From positions 124,001 to 188,000 of the forward strand of contig CAJXOG010000004.1 of assembly GCA_913057775.1 (NCBI GenBank): DNA of 64,000 nt. The letters are read 5' to 3'. Positions 25,236-34,789 of the stretch are shown piece after piece; the stretch's first letter is position 1, and every line of letters begins with the position of its first letter. The translations under genes and the position numbers were made by a program. The notes under the pieces were generated by a model. That model did not search any database. It saw only the letters and a program-made list of their open reading frames with translations, and was not told the origin of the DNA. The DNA is from an uncultured Fodinibius sp. GTDB lineage: Bacteria > Bacteroidota > Rhodothermia > Balneolales > Balneolaceae.

Positions 25236-26012
25236 CTACCAGCCGCCGCTGGCACCACCGCCGCCGGAGCCGAATCCGCCACCGCCGCTGAATCCACCGA
25301 ACCCACCGCCGGAAGAGCCACCGCTAAAACCGCCTCCACCGCCGAGAAAGATAAATCCACCGGGACCGAGTGTACGACGTTTTTTGCGTTTACCTCGACC
25401 TTTACCACCGCCGCGAGAAGAGGAATAAAAGACAAAGAACAGAAATAGTAAGAAAATGATAAAATCTGCGGTGTTACTGCCATCAGATGTTTGTTCATCG
25501 GCCAATTGGCCTTGGAACTCTCCACTTGCTAACTGAATGATAGCCGAAGTTGCACGATCCAATCCACCATAGTAATCAGAAAGTTTAAAGTTGGGGGTTA
25601 AAATCTCACGTATAATTCGCCCGGCCATCACATCGGGAATGGCCCCTTCGAGTCCGTAACCAACCTCAATCCGCATTTTCCGTTCTTGCTGAGCAATGAC
25701 AATAAGGACACCATTATCCTTATTGTCTTCCCATATTTTCCAATCATTAAAAAGCGTGGTTGCAGCTTCTTCAATGGAAATCCCACCCAAGTTATCAAGG
25801 ATAGCAACTGATATTACTGTGGTTGTGGTATCGCGGTAATTACGAAGTTTTTGTTCGAGCTGTTGACGTTCACCCGATGTAAGCATTTTGGCAAAATCGT
25901 TAACGTGTCCCACAGGTTCGGAGGGTAGATCCTGCGCCGTCACCAAGCTGGGTAGCAGGAAAAGTGCGATCAAAAAAGTTATGACAAATGATGTGTGTTT
26001 GTTAGCAAACAT
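25236..26012 (-). CDS. TPM-domain membrane protein with glycine-rich tail (YgcG family)
   Basis: A 258-aa protein with a signal peptide at 1-26 (cleavage after VTAQ). A TPM domain covers about 33-165, a membrane helix about 182-197 (FIIFLLFLFFVFYSS), then a basic KGRGKRKKRR stretch and a tail made almost only of Gly and Ser with a final GW. The TPM domain probably faces the periplasm, with the Gly-rich tail beyond the membrane helix. Members of this family lie next to LemA genes in many bacteria, as here; their task in envelope or membrane-protein maintenance is not settled. It is the last of the three minus-strand genes. Confidence 0.9.
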   Translation of the reverse strand: MFANKHTSFVITFLIALFLLPSLVTAQDLPSEPVGHVNDFAKMLTSGERQQLEQKLRNYRDTTTTVISVAILDNLGGISIEEAATTLFNDWKIWEDNKDNGVLIVIAQQERKMRIEVGYGLEGAIPDVMAGRIIREILTPNFKLSDYYGGLDRATSAIIQLASGEFQGQLADEQTSDGSNTADFIIFLLFLFFVFYSSSRGGGKGRGKRKKRRTLGPGGFIFLGGGGGFSGGSSGGGFGGFSGGGGFGSGGGGASGGW

Positions 26013-26035
26013 GGAGACTGTTCTAAAATTAAAAC

Positions 26036-26485
26036 CTAATTTTTGTTGTCGTGAAAGCTGATCTCATTCGAAAGCTCATCGAGATCCCCTTTCTGGCGAT
26101 AGGGGAATAGTTCCTCCAGTTTATTACCCACCTTATGGACGGCTTCCTCTATGCCCTGTTCATATTCCTCTTGTTTAAAATGAGTGATAAGGATTTGCAA
26201 CACATCATTCCAGAATCCCTCTTCGACTTCACGGTGAATGCCTTTGCCCGCATAGACGGATGCTTTGTGATCTTCGGTAGCAATATAAATTAAAACACCG
26301 TTTTCCAGTTTGGTTTCATCCATCCCCAGATCATGAAAAATTTGTGCTGCACGATCTAACGCATCTCCATCGCAGTGATGCTCAAGATGTATACGGACTT
26401 CCCCGGAGGTTTTTTGTTCGGCAGTATTTATCGCTTCAACAATTTGCTGCTCTTCTTGTTCGGTTAAAAATTGTCTGGCAGGCAT
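26036..26485 (-). CDS. Short TPM-domain protein
   Basis: A 149-aa protein consisting of one TPM domain (about 8-135: QFLTEQEEQQIVEAINTAEQ, then SGEVRIHLEHHC and GVLIYIATEDHKASVYAGKGI) and no signal peptide or membrane segment. It is the middle gene of the LemA-TPM-TPM set, 18 nt after lemA and 23 nt before the longer TPM gene. The GVLIYIA motif is shared with its larger neighbour, showing that both carry the same fold. The biochemical role is unknown. Confidence 0.88.
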   Translation of the reverse strand: MPARQFLTEQEEQQIVEAINTAEQKTSGEVRIHLEHHCDGDALDRAAQIFHDLGMDETKLENGVLIYIATEDHKASVYAGKGIHREVEEGFWNDVLQILITHFKQEEYEQGIEEAVHKVGNKLEELFPYRQKGDLDELSNEISFHDNKN

Positions 26486-26503
26486 AAAGTGATTGATCTG
26501 TAA

Positions 26504-27088
26504 TTAGAAATTAACTTCTGGGACTTCCTCGGCACCTTCATCAGCTTCAAAATAGGCTTTTTGACCAAATCCGAATATACCCGCAAATACATTATTGGGA
26601 AACTGCTGAACGTTGGTATTATAGCTTTGCACGGCCTCGTTAAACCGCTGCCGTTCGGTTGATATTCGATTTTCAGTTCCTTCCAGCTGGACTTGAAGAT
26701 CCCTGAAATTCTGATTGGCTTTGAGCTCAGGATATTTTTCCACGGTTAAAAGCATGCGCGATAAGGCACCGGAAAGTTGTTGCTGTGCTTGCTGGAACTG
26801 CTGAATCTTTTGTGGATTGTTAAGGTCATCAGCTGATATCTGTATGGAACTGGCTTTGCTGCGCGCTTCAGTGACTTCGGTTAATGTTTCCTGCTCAAAA
26901 TCCGCAGCACCTTTTACCGTATTCACTAAGTTAGGTACCAGGTCGGCTCGCCGCTGGTATTGATTTTCAACTTGAGCCCAGGACTGTTCTACGGTTTGTT
27001 CCTGCTCAACCAGTGTATTGTACTTTCCAATTCCTACAAAAACTAATAAGGCAATAACGCCTAATCCGATGAGAGTCTTAATATTCAT
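26504..27088 (-). CDS. lemA: LemA family protein
   Basis: A 194-aa protein with one N-terminal membrane helix (TLIGLGVIALLVFVGIG) followed by the LemA helical domain: VEQSWAQVENQYQRRADLVP at about 38-57, LVNTVKGAADFE, and KYPELKANQNFRDLQVQLEG followed by ENRISTERQRFNEAVQSYN. These are the most conserved LemA motifs, and the domain end FGFGQKAYFEADEGAE also fits. The bulk should lie outside the membrane helix as a coiled helical bundle. It leads a three-gene minus-strand operon with two TPM-domain proteins, an arrangement seen widely in bacteria. Confidence 0.95.
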   Translation of the reverse strand: MNIKTLIGLGVIALLVFVGIGKYNTLVEQEQTVEQSWAQVENQYQRRADLVPNLVNTVKGAADFEQETLTEVTEARSKASSIQISADDLNNPQKIQQFQQAQQQLSGALSRMLLTVEKYPELKANQNFRDLQVQLEGTENRISTERQRFNEAVQSYNTNVQQFPNNVFAGIFGFGQKAYFEADEGAEEVPEVNF

Positions 27089-27241
27089 ATTGGCAATTCT
27101 TTGGTTAATAATTTATAGGTAACGAATATACGAAAGCCGCAATAAATTGATGCATATTATATGAATATTAAAAATTTAAGATTTATAGAGAAGGGCAAAT
27201 ATTTTGAGGGTTTCATTTTTAAATCTTAGCAATCAAATTCC

Positions 27242-27249
27242 TATCTTTG
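27242..27249 (+). promoter_or_regulatory. Putative -7 promoter element of the yjjG gene
   Basis: TATCTTTG fits the Bacteroidota TAnnTTTG word exactly; a TTG at the usual upstream distance is not clear. If used, transcription starts near 27254, after the TTG at 27247 that would otherwise be the first start codon. The element therefore argues for the later TTG at 27283. Confidence 0.35.
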
Positions 27250-27282
27250 AGCGAAATATTTTCAACTTACATATCCACACTT

Positions 27283-27975
27283 TTGTCTTACGAATTTATC
27301 TACTTTGATCTGGATGACACGCTGCTCGATCACAAATCAGCTGAAGCGGCTGGTTTAAAAGATATTCATGCTCATTTTGATTTTTTTGATGAGGTCAGTG
27401 CTGAGAAATTGATTAATGTATATCACCAGGTAAACAGCAGGCAGTGGAGCTTATATAGCCAGGCAAAAGTCAGCCGTGAAGAATTGCAACGCAATCGATT
27501 TGAGCTGACATTAAAAGAACTTGGCTTGAATTCAGCTCGATATGAAGAGGTGGGCAATCAATATATGCAGTTCTATCGTAATCACTGGCAGTGGATTGAC
27601 GGGGCCAAAGAAGCATTTTATAAGATCGTTGAGAAATATCCCGTCGGAATTTTGACGAATGGCTTTGCTGAAACCCAGCGCAAAAAGTTTGAAGCCTTCG
27701 ATCTGTATCATTCTGCAGAAACAACGGTCATTTCTGAAGAAGTTGGAGTGTTGAAACCTCATCCTGACGTATTCAATCATGCTACTGAGCTTGCAGGTGT
27801 GGATTCCGATAATATTTTATATGTGGGTGATTCCTTTGGTTCTGATGTAATAGGTGGCACGAAGTTCGGCTGGAATGTTGCCTGGTTTACTGAGAATGGT
27901 GAGCCGGAAAAGCACGAAAAAGCACACTTTGTTTTTAATGATTTTATAAAATTAAAGAATTTGTTGAAGGTTTAA
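27283..27975 (+). CDS. yjjG: YjjG-type HAD-superfamily nucleotidase
   Basis: A haloacid-dehalogenase hydrolase of about 230 aa. Motif I is YFDLDDTLLDH right at the N-terminus, motif II is GILTNGF, motif III the VLKPHPDVF lysine and motif IV VGDSFGSDVIGG. The overall order and the YFDLDDTL opening match YjjG, a 5'-nucleotidase that clears non-canonical pyrimidine nucleotides. The frame is open to a TTG at 27247. I prefer the TTG at 27283, because the motif I strand should begin within a few residues of the start and a promoter word overlaps the earlier TTG. It is directly upstream of purL. Confidence 0.8.
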   Translation: MSYEFIYFDLDDTLLDHKSAEAAGLKDIHAHFDFFDEVSAEKLINVYHQVNSRQWSLYSQAKVSREELQRNRFELTLKELGLNSARYEEVGNQYMQFYRNHWQWIDGAKEAFYKIVEKYPVGILTNGFAETQRKKFEAFDLYHSAETTVISEEVGVLKPHPDVFNHATELAGVDSDNILYVGDSFGSDVIGGTKFGWNVAWFTENGEPEKHEKAHFVFNDFIKLKNLLKV

Positions 27976-28025
27976 AGTTTAAGGTTGAGGGTTAGATCTC
28001 TATTTAACCTTGAACCTTCAACTTT
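27974..28025. repeat. Imperfect inverted repeat between yjjG and purL
   Basis: The left arm 27974-27996 begins AAAGTTTAAGGTTGAGGGTTA. The right arm, read on the other strand, begins AAAGTTGAAGGTTCAAGGTTA, with three mismatches over about 21 bp and a short centre. It starts on the yjjG stop codon and fills most of the space to purL. It may act as a weak terminator, a leader hairpin for purL or a mobile repeat. Confidence 0.5.
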
Positions 28026-28047
28026 CCATCATATAATAAAAAGCCCA

Positions 28048-30306
28048 ATGTCTGACAAAACGATGAAGGAGCCGGAAGTAACACTCGAATTAGCCAAAGA
28101 TCATGGACTGACTGAAGAAGAGTTCGAGATGATTAAAGATTATCTCGGACGCACTCCCAATTTTACGGAGCTGGGGGTATATTCGGTGATGTGGAGCGAA
28201 CACTGCTCGTATAAAAACTCCATCCTCGAGATCAAGAAACTACCGAATGAAGGTCCGCAGATGCTTGTTGGAGCCGGAGAAGAAAATGCCGGATTGGTGG
28301 ATATTGGCGACGGACTTGGCTGCGTGTTCAAAGTTGAGAGTCATAACCACCCGTCAGCAATTGAGCCTTATGAAGGGGCTGCTACCGGTGTTGGAGGCAT
28401 TCATCGTGATATTTTTACGATGGGAGCACGTCCAGTTGCCAGCCTCAATTCATTGCGCTTTGGCGATATGGATACCCCCCGTGTTCGATTTCTGTTGGAT
28501 GGGGTGGTGCGTGGTATTGCGGACTACGGTAATTCCTTCGGAGTGCCGATGGTGGGCGGCGAAATCTATTTTGATGAGAAGTACGAAGGTAATCCACTGG
28601 TAAATGCCATGAGTGTTGGAATAGTGAAAGAAGATCAGACCGCTTCCGCGATTGCTGAAGGCGTTGGTAATCCGGTAATTATTGTGGGATCTGAAACGGG
28701 ACGCGATGGTATTCACGGAGCGACCTTCGCATCCGAAGAGATTAGCGAAGAAAGTGAGGACAAGCGTCCAAGTGTACAAGTGGGAGATCCTTTTTCGGAA
28801 AAATTATTGCTCGAGGCCACGCTTGAAGTGATTAAAAATGGCGGTATTGTTGGTATCCAGGATATGGGTGCGGCTGGAATCAGCTGTTCTTCATCCGAGA
28901 TGACCGCAAAGGGGGGCGTGGGAATGCGACTGGACCTGGACAAAGTACCGGCCCGTGAAGATGGTATGACGGCCTACGAACTGTTGCTGTCGGAAAGCCA
29001 GGAGCGAATGCTGGTGGTCGCCGAAAAGGGCCGTGAGCAAGAAATTATTGATATTTATGAAAAGTGGGATCTCAATGCCGTTGTGATCGGTGATGTAGTA
29101 GAAGGCGAAAATGTGACCTATCATAAAGATGGGGAAGTGAAGGCTGATATTCCAGCCGATAGTTTAGTACTGGGCGGTGGAGCTCCACAGTACAAACGTG
29201 AGGCAAAAAGACCCGAGTACCTTGATGAGGTCCAGTCGTTTGATATAAATTCATTGGATCATCCTGAAAATCATAATGAGATCGTTAAACAGTTGCTCGG
29301 ATCGCCAAATATTGCTTCCAAACGATGGGCTTATGAGCAGTATGATACGATGGTCCGCACGAATACAGTTAATGGACCGGGTGCCTCTGATTCTGGTGTT
29401 GTACGTATTAAAGGCACGAAAAAAGGTCTGGCTGTTAAGACTGACTGTAATGGTCGGTATGTATATTTGAATCCGCGCAAAGGTGGACAAATTGCCGTAG
29501 CCGAGGCAGCACGAAATGTGGTGTGCAGCGGAGCCAGGCCGATGGCCATAACGAACTGTCTAAACTTTGGAAATCCGTATAAGCCGGAAGTGTATTGGAC
29601 GTTTAAGGAAGCACTTGCGGGGATGGGAGATGCCTGCCGATTTTTTAATACGCCGGTGACCGGTGGAAATGTAAGTTTCTATAATGAAAACCCTGAGATG
29701 GCTATTTTTCCGACGCCGGTGATTGGTATGCTTGGATTGATTGAGGACGTTGAAAATCATCGAATGACGCCGGAGTTCAAGAATATATCTGATGTCATTT
29801 ACTACATCGGAGCTCCCCGAAAAGGACTGGGTGGCAGTGAATATCTGCATACGATTCATGACTTGACGACCGGTGATGCCCCGTATATGGATCTTGAGTT
29901 TGAGGCAGGGCTGCAGTCAGCATTACTTGATGCAATTCAGCAGAACTTGGTGAATGCTGTTCACGATATTTCTGATGGCGGGTTGGCGATGACACTTGCC
30001 GAAATGGCGATATTCTCAGGGAAAGGGGCGGATCTTTCGGTGGATGATCTTGGAGAAAACAAGCATGAAGTGCTTTACAGCGAGGCGCAATCCGGAGTGG
30101 TTGTAAGCTGTGATTCAGAATCTCAGAAAGGTGTTGAATCTCATTTCAGTGATAAGGATATACCTTTTATCAAGTTAGGAAAGGTGACCGATTCAACATC
30201 ATTAAATATTGATGAGATCGTAAGCTTGTCGGTAGATGCGATGTATGAAATCTACGACAATGTTATTGAGCGCGCTATGAAACAAAAGGAAGATGTGGTA
30301 GCGTAG
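28048..30306 (+). CDS. purL: Phosphoribosylformylglycinamidine synthase subunit PurL (small form)
   Basis: ATP-dependent enzyme of purine synthesis that converts FGAR to FGAM with ammonia supplied by the PurQ-PurS partners. The 752-aa length fits the small PurL used with separate PurS and PurQ. Motifs include [14 protein letters not shown] near residue 40, [20 protein letters not shown] at about 92-111, and the second-half [11 protein letters not shown] and [10 protein letters not shown]. The start is the ATG at 28048; an upstream TTG at 27985 would run through the inverted repeat and is rejected. PurQ and PurS are not in the window. The gene follows yjjG with an intervening hairpin. Confidence 0.95.
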   Translation: MSDKTMKEPEVTLELAKDHGLTEEEFEMIKDYLGRTPNFTELGVYSVMWSEHCSYKNSILEIKKLPNEGPQMLVGAGEENAGLVDIGDGLGCVFKVESHNHPSAIEPYEGAATGVGGIHRDIFTMGARPVASLNSLRFGDMDTPRVRFLLDGVVRGIADYGNSFGVPMVGGEIYFDEKYEGNPLVNAMSVGIVKEDQTASAIAEGVGNPVIIVGSETGRDGIHGATFASEEISEESEDKRPSVQVGDPFSEKLLLEATLEVIKNGGIVGIQDMGAAGISCSSSEMTAKGGVGMRLDLDKVPAREDGMTAYELLLSESQERMLVVAEKGREQEIIDIYEKWDLNAVVIGDVVEGENVTYHKDGEVKADIPADSLVLGGGAPQYKREAKRPEYLDEVQSFDINSLDHPENHNEIVKQLLGSPNIASKRWAYEQYDTMVRTNTVNGPGASDSGVVRIKGTKKGLAVKTDCNGRYVYLNPRKGGQIAVAEAARNVVCSGARPMAITNCLNFGNPYKPEVYWTFKEALAGMGDACRFFNTPVTGGNVSFYNENPEMAIFPTPVIGMLGLIEDVENHRMTPEFKNISDVIYYIGAPRKGLGGSEYLHTIHDLTTGDAPYMDLEFEAGLQSALLDAIQQNLVNAVHDISDGGLAMTLAEMAIFSGKGADLSVDDLGENKHEVLYSEAQSGVVVSCDSESQKGVESHFSDKDIPFIKLGKVTDSTSLNIDEIVSLSVDAMYEIYDNVIERAMKQKEDVVA

Positions 30307-30334
30307 TTTCTCTTGTAATAAGATTAAAGGGTAG

Positions 30335-30375
30335 AGGCTGTTGGTAATATATTTGCTGGCAGCCTATTTATTTTG
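30335..30375 (+). terminator. Probable terminator after purL
   Basis: AGGCTGTT pairs with GGCAGCCT (8 bp, two wobbles; left arm from 30335, right arm ending at 30365) and is followed by ATTTATTTT. The loop of about 15 nt and the interrupted T-run make it moderate. Confidence 0.5.
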
Positions 30376-30473
30376 AACGAAAGTTCAGCTAATTCTATTC
30401 ATTTATCTTACCATCAATGAATTAATAATCAGTGCAGATCAGTGAAAAATCTGCAGCAATAAATTAATCTGTT

Positions 30474-31193
30474 ATGAAAGATAAAATTGTACTTATCGTT
30501 GGCGGATCGGGAGGAATAGGAAGTGCATGCGGACGTGTATTTGCAAAGGCCGGGGCAAAGGTTGTACTTGCTGCGCGAAATCAGGAGAAAGCCGAACAGG
30601 TCGCAAAAGAAATTAATGATTCCGGTGGAGATGCCTTTGTTATTGGAGTAGATGTAACGGACCTGGCATCCGTTTCGAAGATGGCCCGCGAAGTAACTGA
30701 AGATCTGGGAGCTATTGATGTATTGGTCAATGCCTTTGGGACAGCGATAATACAACCGCTGCTTGATATTAATCCCGAGCAAGCCAAAGAGATGTTGGAT
30801 GTGAATGTATATGGCACCTTTTTGGTGACCCAGACCGTGGTACGTTACATGGCCACTGAGAAAAAAGGTCGCGTAATTATGTTTCCGGGCAGCGTCGGAA
30901 AGTATCCGATGAAAAATTCGTCGGTATATTCTGCGTCAAAATTTGCAATCACGGGCTTCACCAAATCACTGGTTGAGGAACACAAGAGAAGTGGTGTTAA
31001 ATTTACGCTCATGCATTTGGGCGGTGTGGATACACCGATGTGGGACAGTGATACCGTTGACATGCGTGTCCAGACAGATAAAATGCTTACGCCCGAGGAA
31101 GTTGCAAAGTCGGTATATTATGCTGCCAATCAGCCCGAGGGATCCGTACTCAACGAGATTACAATTCAGCCGGAATCACACCAGATGGTGTAA
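30474..31193 (+). CDS. Short-chain dehydrogenase/reductase
   Basis: A 239-aa classical SDR. It has the cofactor loop GGSGGIGSACG at 10-20, DVTDLASV near 60-67 and the NAFGT motif in place of NNAG. The catalytic residues are a serine in FPGSVGKYP, Y and K in YSASKFAITG, and the Asn of DVNVYGTF. ARN after the second strand suggests NADPH preference. The fourth-residue pattern is closest to 3-oxoacyl-ACP reductase/sepiapterin reductase-like members, but the substrate cannot be set from sequence. It stands alone between purL and the converging lysine aminotransferase gene. Confidence 0.85.
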   Translation: MKDKIVLIVGGSGGIGSACGRVFAKAGAKVVLAARNQEKAEQVAKEINDSGGDAFVIGVDVTDLASVSKMAREVTEDLGAIDVLVNAFGTAIIQPLLDINPEQAKEMLDVNVYGTFLVTQTVVRYMATEKKGRVIMFPGSVGKYPMKNSSVYSASKFAITGFTKSLVEEHKRSGVKFTLMHLGGVDTPMWDSDTVDMRVQTDKMLTPEEVAKSVYYAANQPEGSVLNEITIQPESHQMV

Positions 31194-31210
31194 CTTCAGG
31201 AAACATAAAA

Positions 31211-31261
31211 CAGTTGGCAGTAGTACCCTTGAGATTATTAAAAAGTGTTACTGTCAAGCTG
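31211..31261. terminator. Weak hairpin between converging genes
   Basis: CAGTTGGCAGTA (31211-31222) and TACTGTCAAGCTG (31249-31261) pair with one bulge and one wobble across a 26-nt loop. It sits in the 73 bp between the short-chain dehydrogenase and lysine aminotransferase stop codons. There is no clear T-run on either side. Confidence 0.3.
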
Positions 31262-31266
31262 CATGT

Positions 31267-32616
31267 TTAACTTTTAAGAGCGGGACATTTGTCCATAACA
31301 GATTTAATGGACTTTTGTATAATATCCATTCCCTCATCGATCTGTTGGTTGTTAACCGTAAGCGGCGGACGGAAACGCATGGTTTGTTCACCACACGAAA
31401 GAATCATTAGGTTATTATTGAAGCACTCTTTGATGACCGAATCGCGTGCGTGGGTATTTGGAAAGTCAACGGCACAGAAAAGTCCTTTTCCACGTGGATT
31501 CGTTACATGTTCAAACTGATCGGATAGAGTCTCGATTTTATTCTGCAGATAATTTCCAACGGTAGCAGCATTCTTAACAAGATTATCTTCTTCAATTACT
31601 TGTAAAATACGACCGAATCGAACCATATCTACCAAGTTGCCACCCCAGGTTGAGTTGATGCGTGAGGAAACGTGAAAGCAGTTTGTCTCGATATCATCGA
31701 CGCGCTTGCTGGCAAGAATACCGCATACTTGAGCCTTTTTGCCAAACGCTAAAATATCGGGCTTTACATAGTGTTCGTGTGCCCAGAATTTACCTGTGAG
31801 TCCGACTCCGGTTTGTACCTCATCATAAATGAGCAGCGCTTCGTGTTTATCTGCCAAATCTCTTAGTGCTTGATGAAACTCCTTCCGAAAATGACGATCG
31901 CCGCCTTCTCCTTGAATAGGCTCGAGAATGATACAGGCGATTTCATCTTTATATATCTCAAAATAACGCTCTGCTTGAGCGATAGCCCGCTCCTCATCTG
32001 CTATTGTTTTTTGAATGCGTTCTTCTGTAGCAGGATAGGTCATGGCCGGTGAAATGATTCGGGGCCAGTCAAATTTCGGGAAATACTTTACTTTTTTGGG
32101 ATCAGTATTGGTCAATGACATCGTATATCCGGTGCGCCCGTGAAATGCCTGTTCGAGATGGAGGACTTTATGTCCTTTTTCCTGGCGATAGCCCTTTTGG
32201 AAATTCTTTTGCACTTTCCAGTCAAAAGCAACTTTTAGCGCGTTCTCAACGGCCAGTGCTCCACCGGAGATAAAGAAGGAGTAGGGTAGATAATCGGGAA
32301 TGCCGACACGATCAAAATTGTCCACAAATTCGGCCATCTCTTCGGTATAAACATCCGAGTTCGACGGTTTGTTGATTGCCACTTTTCCAATTTTATTGCG
32401 GAACTCTTCATTTGCCAGTTGTGGATGGTTCATTCCCAGAGGATTGGAGGCAAAAAAGGTAAAGAAATCCAGGTAGCGTTCTCCCGTTTTCGCATCGAAT
32501 AAATGTATGCCTTCACTCTTTTCAAGATCGAGCACAATATCGTAACCGTCGGTTAAAATATGTTTTTGTAATACATCGTGTACTTGTGCGGGAGCAACTG
32601 TGTTATTCGTGGACAT
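31267..32616 (-). CDS. lat: L-lysine 6-aminotransferase
   Basis: A 449-aa class III aminotransferase with the distinctive pattern of lysine epsilon-aminotransferases: FFTFFASNPLGMNHP at 51-65, INKPSNSDVYT near 81-91, ILEPIQGEGGDRHFR, and the PLP lysine K293 within AFGKKAQVCGI. The reaction passes the epsilon-amino group of lysine to 2-oxoglutarate, giving 2-aminoadipate semialdehyde (cyclising to piperideine carboxylate). This starts lysine breakdown. No dehydrogenase for the next step is adjacent; the aldehyde dehydrogenase at 14329-15690 is a distant candidate. The ornithine aminotransferase gene lies on the same strand beyond a tRNA gene. Confidence 0.92.
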   Translation of the reverse strand: MSTNNTVAPAQVHDVLQKHILTDGYDIVLDLEKSEGIHLFDAKTGERYLDFFTFFASNPLGMNHPQLANEEFRNKIGKVAINKPSNSDVYTEEMAEFVDNFDRVGIPDYLPYSFFISGGALAVENALKVAFDWKVQKNFQKGYRQEKGHKVLHLEQAFHGRTGYTMSLTNTDPKKVKYFPKFDWPRIISPAMTYPATEERIQKTIADEERAIAQAERYFEIYKDEIACIILEPIQGEGGDRHFRKEFHQALRDLADKHEALLIYDEVQTGVGLTGKFWAHEHYVKPDILAFGKKAQVCGILASKRVDDIETNCFHVSSRINSTWGGNLVDMVRFGRILQVIEEDNLVKNAATVGNYLQNKIETLSDQFEHVTNPRGKGLFCAVDFPNTHARDSVIKECFNNNLMILSCGEQTMRFRPPLTVNNQQIDEGMDIIQKSIKSVMDKCPALKS

Positions 32617-32687
32617 AAGCCTCCTAATAGTATTTAATTGGTGTTTATGTTCCGCTGTCTAATCGGGAAAGAATTTTGAATTTACTA

Positions 32688-32716
32688 TTGACAAATACCC
32701 ATGTCAAGCCTTATTA
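32688..32716 (+). promoter_or_regulatory. Putative promoter of the initiator tRNA gene
   Basis: TTGACA at 32688-32693 is followed after 17 nt by TTATTA at 32711-32716, close to a housekeeping -35/-10 pair. It lies 15-20 nt before the mature tRNA 5' end, a suitable distance for a short leader. Confidence 0.45.
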
Positions 32717-32730
32717 TTACCGACTCACAT

Positions 32731-32803
<73 letters not shown>

Positions 32804-32809
32804 CTACCG

Positions 32810-32846
32810 AAAGCGACTTTCTGAGGTTCAGAAGGTCGCTTTTTTT
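32810..32846 (+). terminator. Strong terminator of the tRNA gene
   Basis: AAAGCGACTTTCTGA (32810-32824) pairs with TCAGAAGGTCGCTTT (32828-32842) over 15 bp with one wobble and a 3-nt loop. The T-run continues beyond the stem. It is the clearest rho-independent terminator in the window after the one at 4423. Confidence 0.9.
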
Positions 32847-32885
32847 ATTTTAGGCCAATCATTTATTTGAAAAGAAAACTTTTGG

Positions 32886-34121
32886 TTAGGCAGTGACTTT
32901 TGTGTAGGCATGAATGGTATCTCTAATAATTGAGATACAATCCTGCAGCTGTTCTTCAGTCATAACAAGTGGCGGTGCAAACCGGATGATATTACCATGA
33001 GTAGGTTTGGCAAGCAGTCCGTTTTCTTTCAGCTTTAGACAAATATTCCATGCTGTCTTGCTGTCTTCAGAATCGTTAATGACGATAGCGTTCAGGAGCC
33101 CTTTGCCGCGCACAAGCTTTACCAGTTCTGATTCTTCCACAAGGTTGTTCATTTCTTCTCTGAAAATTTTCCCAAGCCTAACAGCGTTTTCAGCCAAATC
33201 TTCATCTTCTACCACTTTAAGTGCTTCCATGGCCACGGCACATGCCAATGGATTTCCGCCATAGGTTGAGCCGTGTTCACCGGGCCGTAAGCATTCCATG
33301 ATGTCATCATCAGCCATTACTGCCGAAACGGGATAAGCACCACCGGAGAGAGCTTTCCCCAAAATTACAATATCAGGGCGCACATTTTCGTGATCTACAC
33401 ACAGCATCTTACCTGTTCGTGCTATGCCCGTTTGAATTTCATCAGCAATAAACAGTGTGTTGTATTTTTTGCATAATTCGCCGGCCTTTTTAAGATAACC
33501 ATCATCGGGAACGACAACACCGGCTTCGCCTTGGATAGGTTCTACCAGAAATCCGGCCACATCTTTCTCTTGTAATGCTTCCTCGAGGGCATCCAAATCG
33601 TTATATGGAATAGAAACGAAGCCTGGGGTATAAGGACCAAAATTTTTGCGAGCAACCGGGTCGTTGGAAAATGAAATAATACTGGTTGTTCGTCCGTGGA
33701 AATTGCCTTTGGCAACAATGATCGTTGCTTTTTCAGGGGTCAGGTTTTTCTTTTCGTATGACCATTTTCGGCAGAGTTTAATAGCCGTTTCAACACCTTC
33801 GGCCCCTGTATTCATGGGCAAAAGCTTGTCATAACCAAACAGATCATGCATATATTTTTCATAAGCTCCAAGCTGGTCGCTGTGGAAAGCCCGGGAAACC
33901 AAGTTCAGCTTTTCGGCATGTTCTTTTAATGTGTTAATAATTCTTGGATGGCAATGTCCCTGATTTACGGCCGAGTATGCAGACAGAAAATCGTAATATT
34001 TATTTCCTTCCGGATCCCAAACATAAACTCCTTCGCCTTCAGATAATACAACCGGTAGGGGATGATAATTATGTGCGCCATATTGATCTTCGAGTTCTAT
34101 AGCTTGGGAAGTTGAAATCAT
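32886..34121 (-). CDS. rocD: Ornithine delta-aminotransferase
   Basis: A 411-aa class III aminotransferase. The signature [15 protein letters not shown] at 45-59 is specific for ornithine aminotransferases; Y49 matches the tyrosine that selects ornithine in the human enzyme. PLP lysine is K256 in [18 protein letters not shown], with the acidic ADEIQTG pair before it. The enzyme converts ornithine and 2-oxoglutarate to glutamate semialdehyde (pyrroline-carboxylate) and glutamate, linking arginine/ornithine and proline metabolism. Together with the lysine 6-aminotransferase and the ornithine/alanine-racemase-like gene at 36721-37794 it suggests active use of basic amino acids. Confidence 0.95.
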   Translation of the reverse strand: MISTSQAIELEDQYGAHNYHPLPVVLSEGEGVYVWDPEGNKYYDFLSAYSAVNQGHCHPRIINTLKEHAEKLNLVSRAFHSDQLGAYEKYMHDLFGYDKLLPMNTGAEGVETAIKLCRKWSYEKKNLTPEKATIIVAKGNFHGRTTSIISFSNDPVARKNFGPYTPGFVSIPYNDLDALEEALQEKDVAGFLVEPIQGEAGVVVPDDGYLKKAGELCKKYNTLFIADEIQTGIARTGKMLCVDHENVRPDIVILGKALSGGAYPVSAVMADDDIMECLRPGEHGSTYGGNPLACAVAMEALKVVEDEDLAENAVRLGKIFREEMNNLVEESELVKLVRGKGLLNAIVINDSEDSKTAWNICLKLKENGLLAKPTHGNIIRFAPPLVMTEEQLQDCISIIRDTIHAYTKVTA

Positions 34122-34297
34122 GGAAGATTCTATTTTTACATTAACTTTGTGTTTGCCGATCGTAAAATAGGGCGTATGTGTATTAAGATAAATTAATTTT
34201 TGAAATTAGTGGGCTGAAATTTTGAGAGACTGCAAAGAAAAATCTTATTATATCAGCAGGAGTGATTTAACCGATACTAAAACTTGGCTTTATTAGG

Positions 34298-34654
34298 GTG
34301 GACAATAATAAAACTATTATCAGCAAAAATACTCTTTTTGAGGGAGAAATTTCTGCTGCATCTATCACTATTGAAGGTAAAGTGATTGGTAACCTTCAGG
34401 CTACCTCATCCATTTTGATTAAAGAAGATGGATGGGTTAAGGGAAATATTCAGGCTCCCAATATATATTTGGCAAAAGGTTGTCATCACGAGGGGGATAT
34501 CTATTTAGATAGTTTAGAAAAAGCCTCATCAGCAAAGATAGATATGAACCAGTTTGAGTTTAAGTCCGATGATGTCAATGAAGGGAAAGCCAAAGAAAAT
34601 AAAACGCCGAGCGAACAACCAGTTTCAAACCGTACAGAAGGCGAGTTGAGGTAA
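34298..34654 (+). CDS. Bactofilin (polymer-forming cytoskeletal protein)
   Basis: A 118-aa protein beginning at GTG. Residues 5-80 form the bactofilin core of short beta-helix repeats: ISKNTLFEGEISAASITIEG, VIGNLQATSSILIKEDGWV and KGNIQAPNIYLAKG. Such proteins polymerise without nucleotides and organise cell-wall enzymes and cell shape. The C-terminal 35 residues are charged and probably disordered. It may be linked with wall processing, and an M23 peptidase gene lies a few genes away, but a strong terminator separates it from the next gene, so they are not one operon. Confidence 0.88.
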   Translation: MDNNKTIISKNTLFEGEISAASITIEGKVIGNLQATSSILIKEDGWVKGNIQAPNIYLAKGCHHEGDIYLDSLEKASSAKIDMNQFEFKSDDVNEGKAKENKTPSEQPVSNRTEGELR

Positions 34655-34715
34655 CCCTTAAATGGTTTGCACTATACAGCATTTATAAGGTATATTAACC
34701 TATTGGAAAATAGGA

Positions 34716-34748
34716 ACCCTTGAGTGTAATAACTCAAGGGTATTTTTT
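34716..34748 (+). terminator. Intrinsic terminator after the bactofilin gene
   Basis: ACCCTTGAGT (34716-34725) pairs perfectly with ACTCAAGGGT (34732-34741) around a 6-nt loop. ATTTTTTATT follows. Confidence 0.85.
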
Positions 34749-34789
34749 ATTATAAATGAAAGTCCAATTCAATTACAGAGTAATAGGAT

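Noticed and set aside
25231-25428. Proline-rich open frame on the plus strand
   Set aside because: It is the complement of the glycine-rich tail of the TPM protein; GGN codons read backwards give proline. No start signal or independent support.
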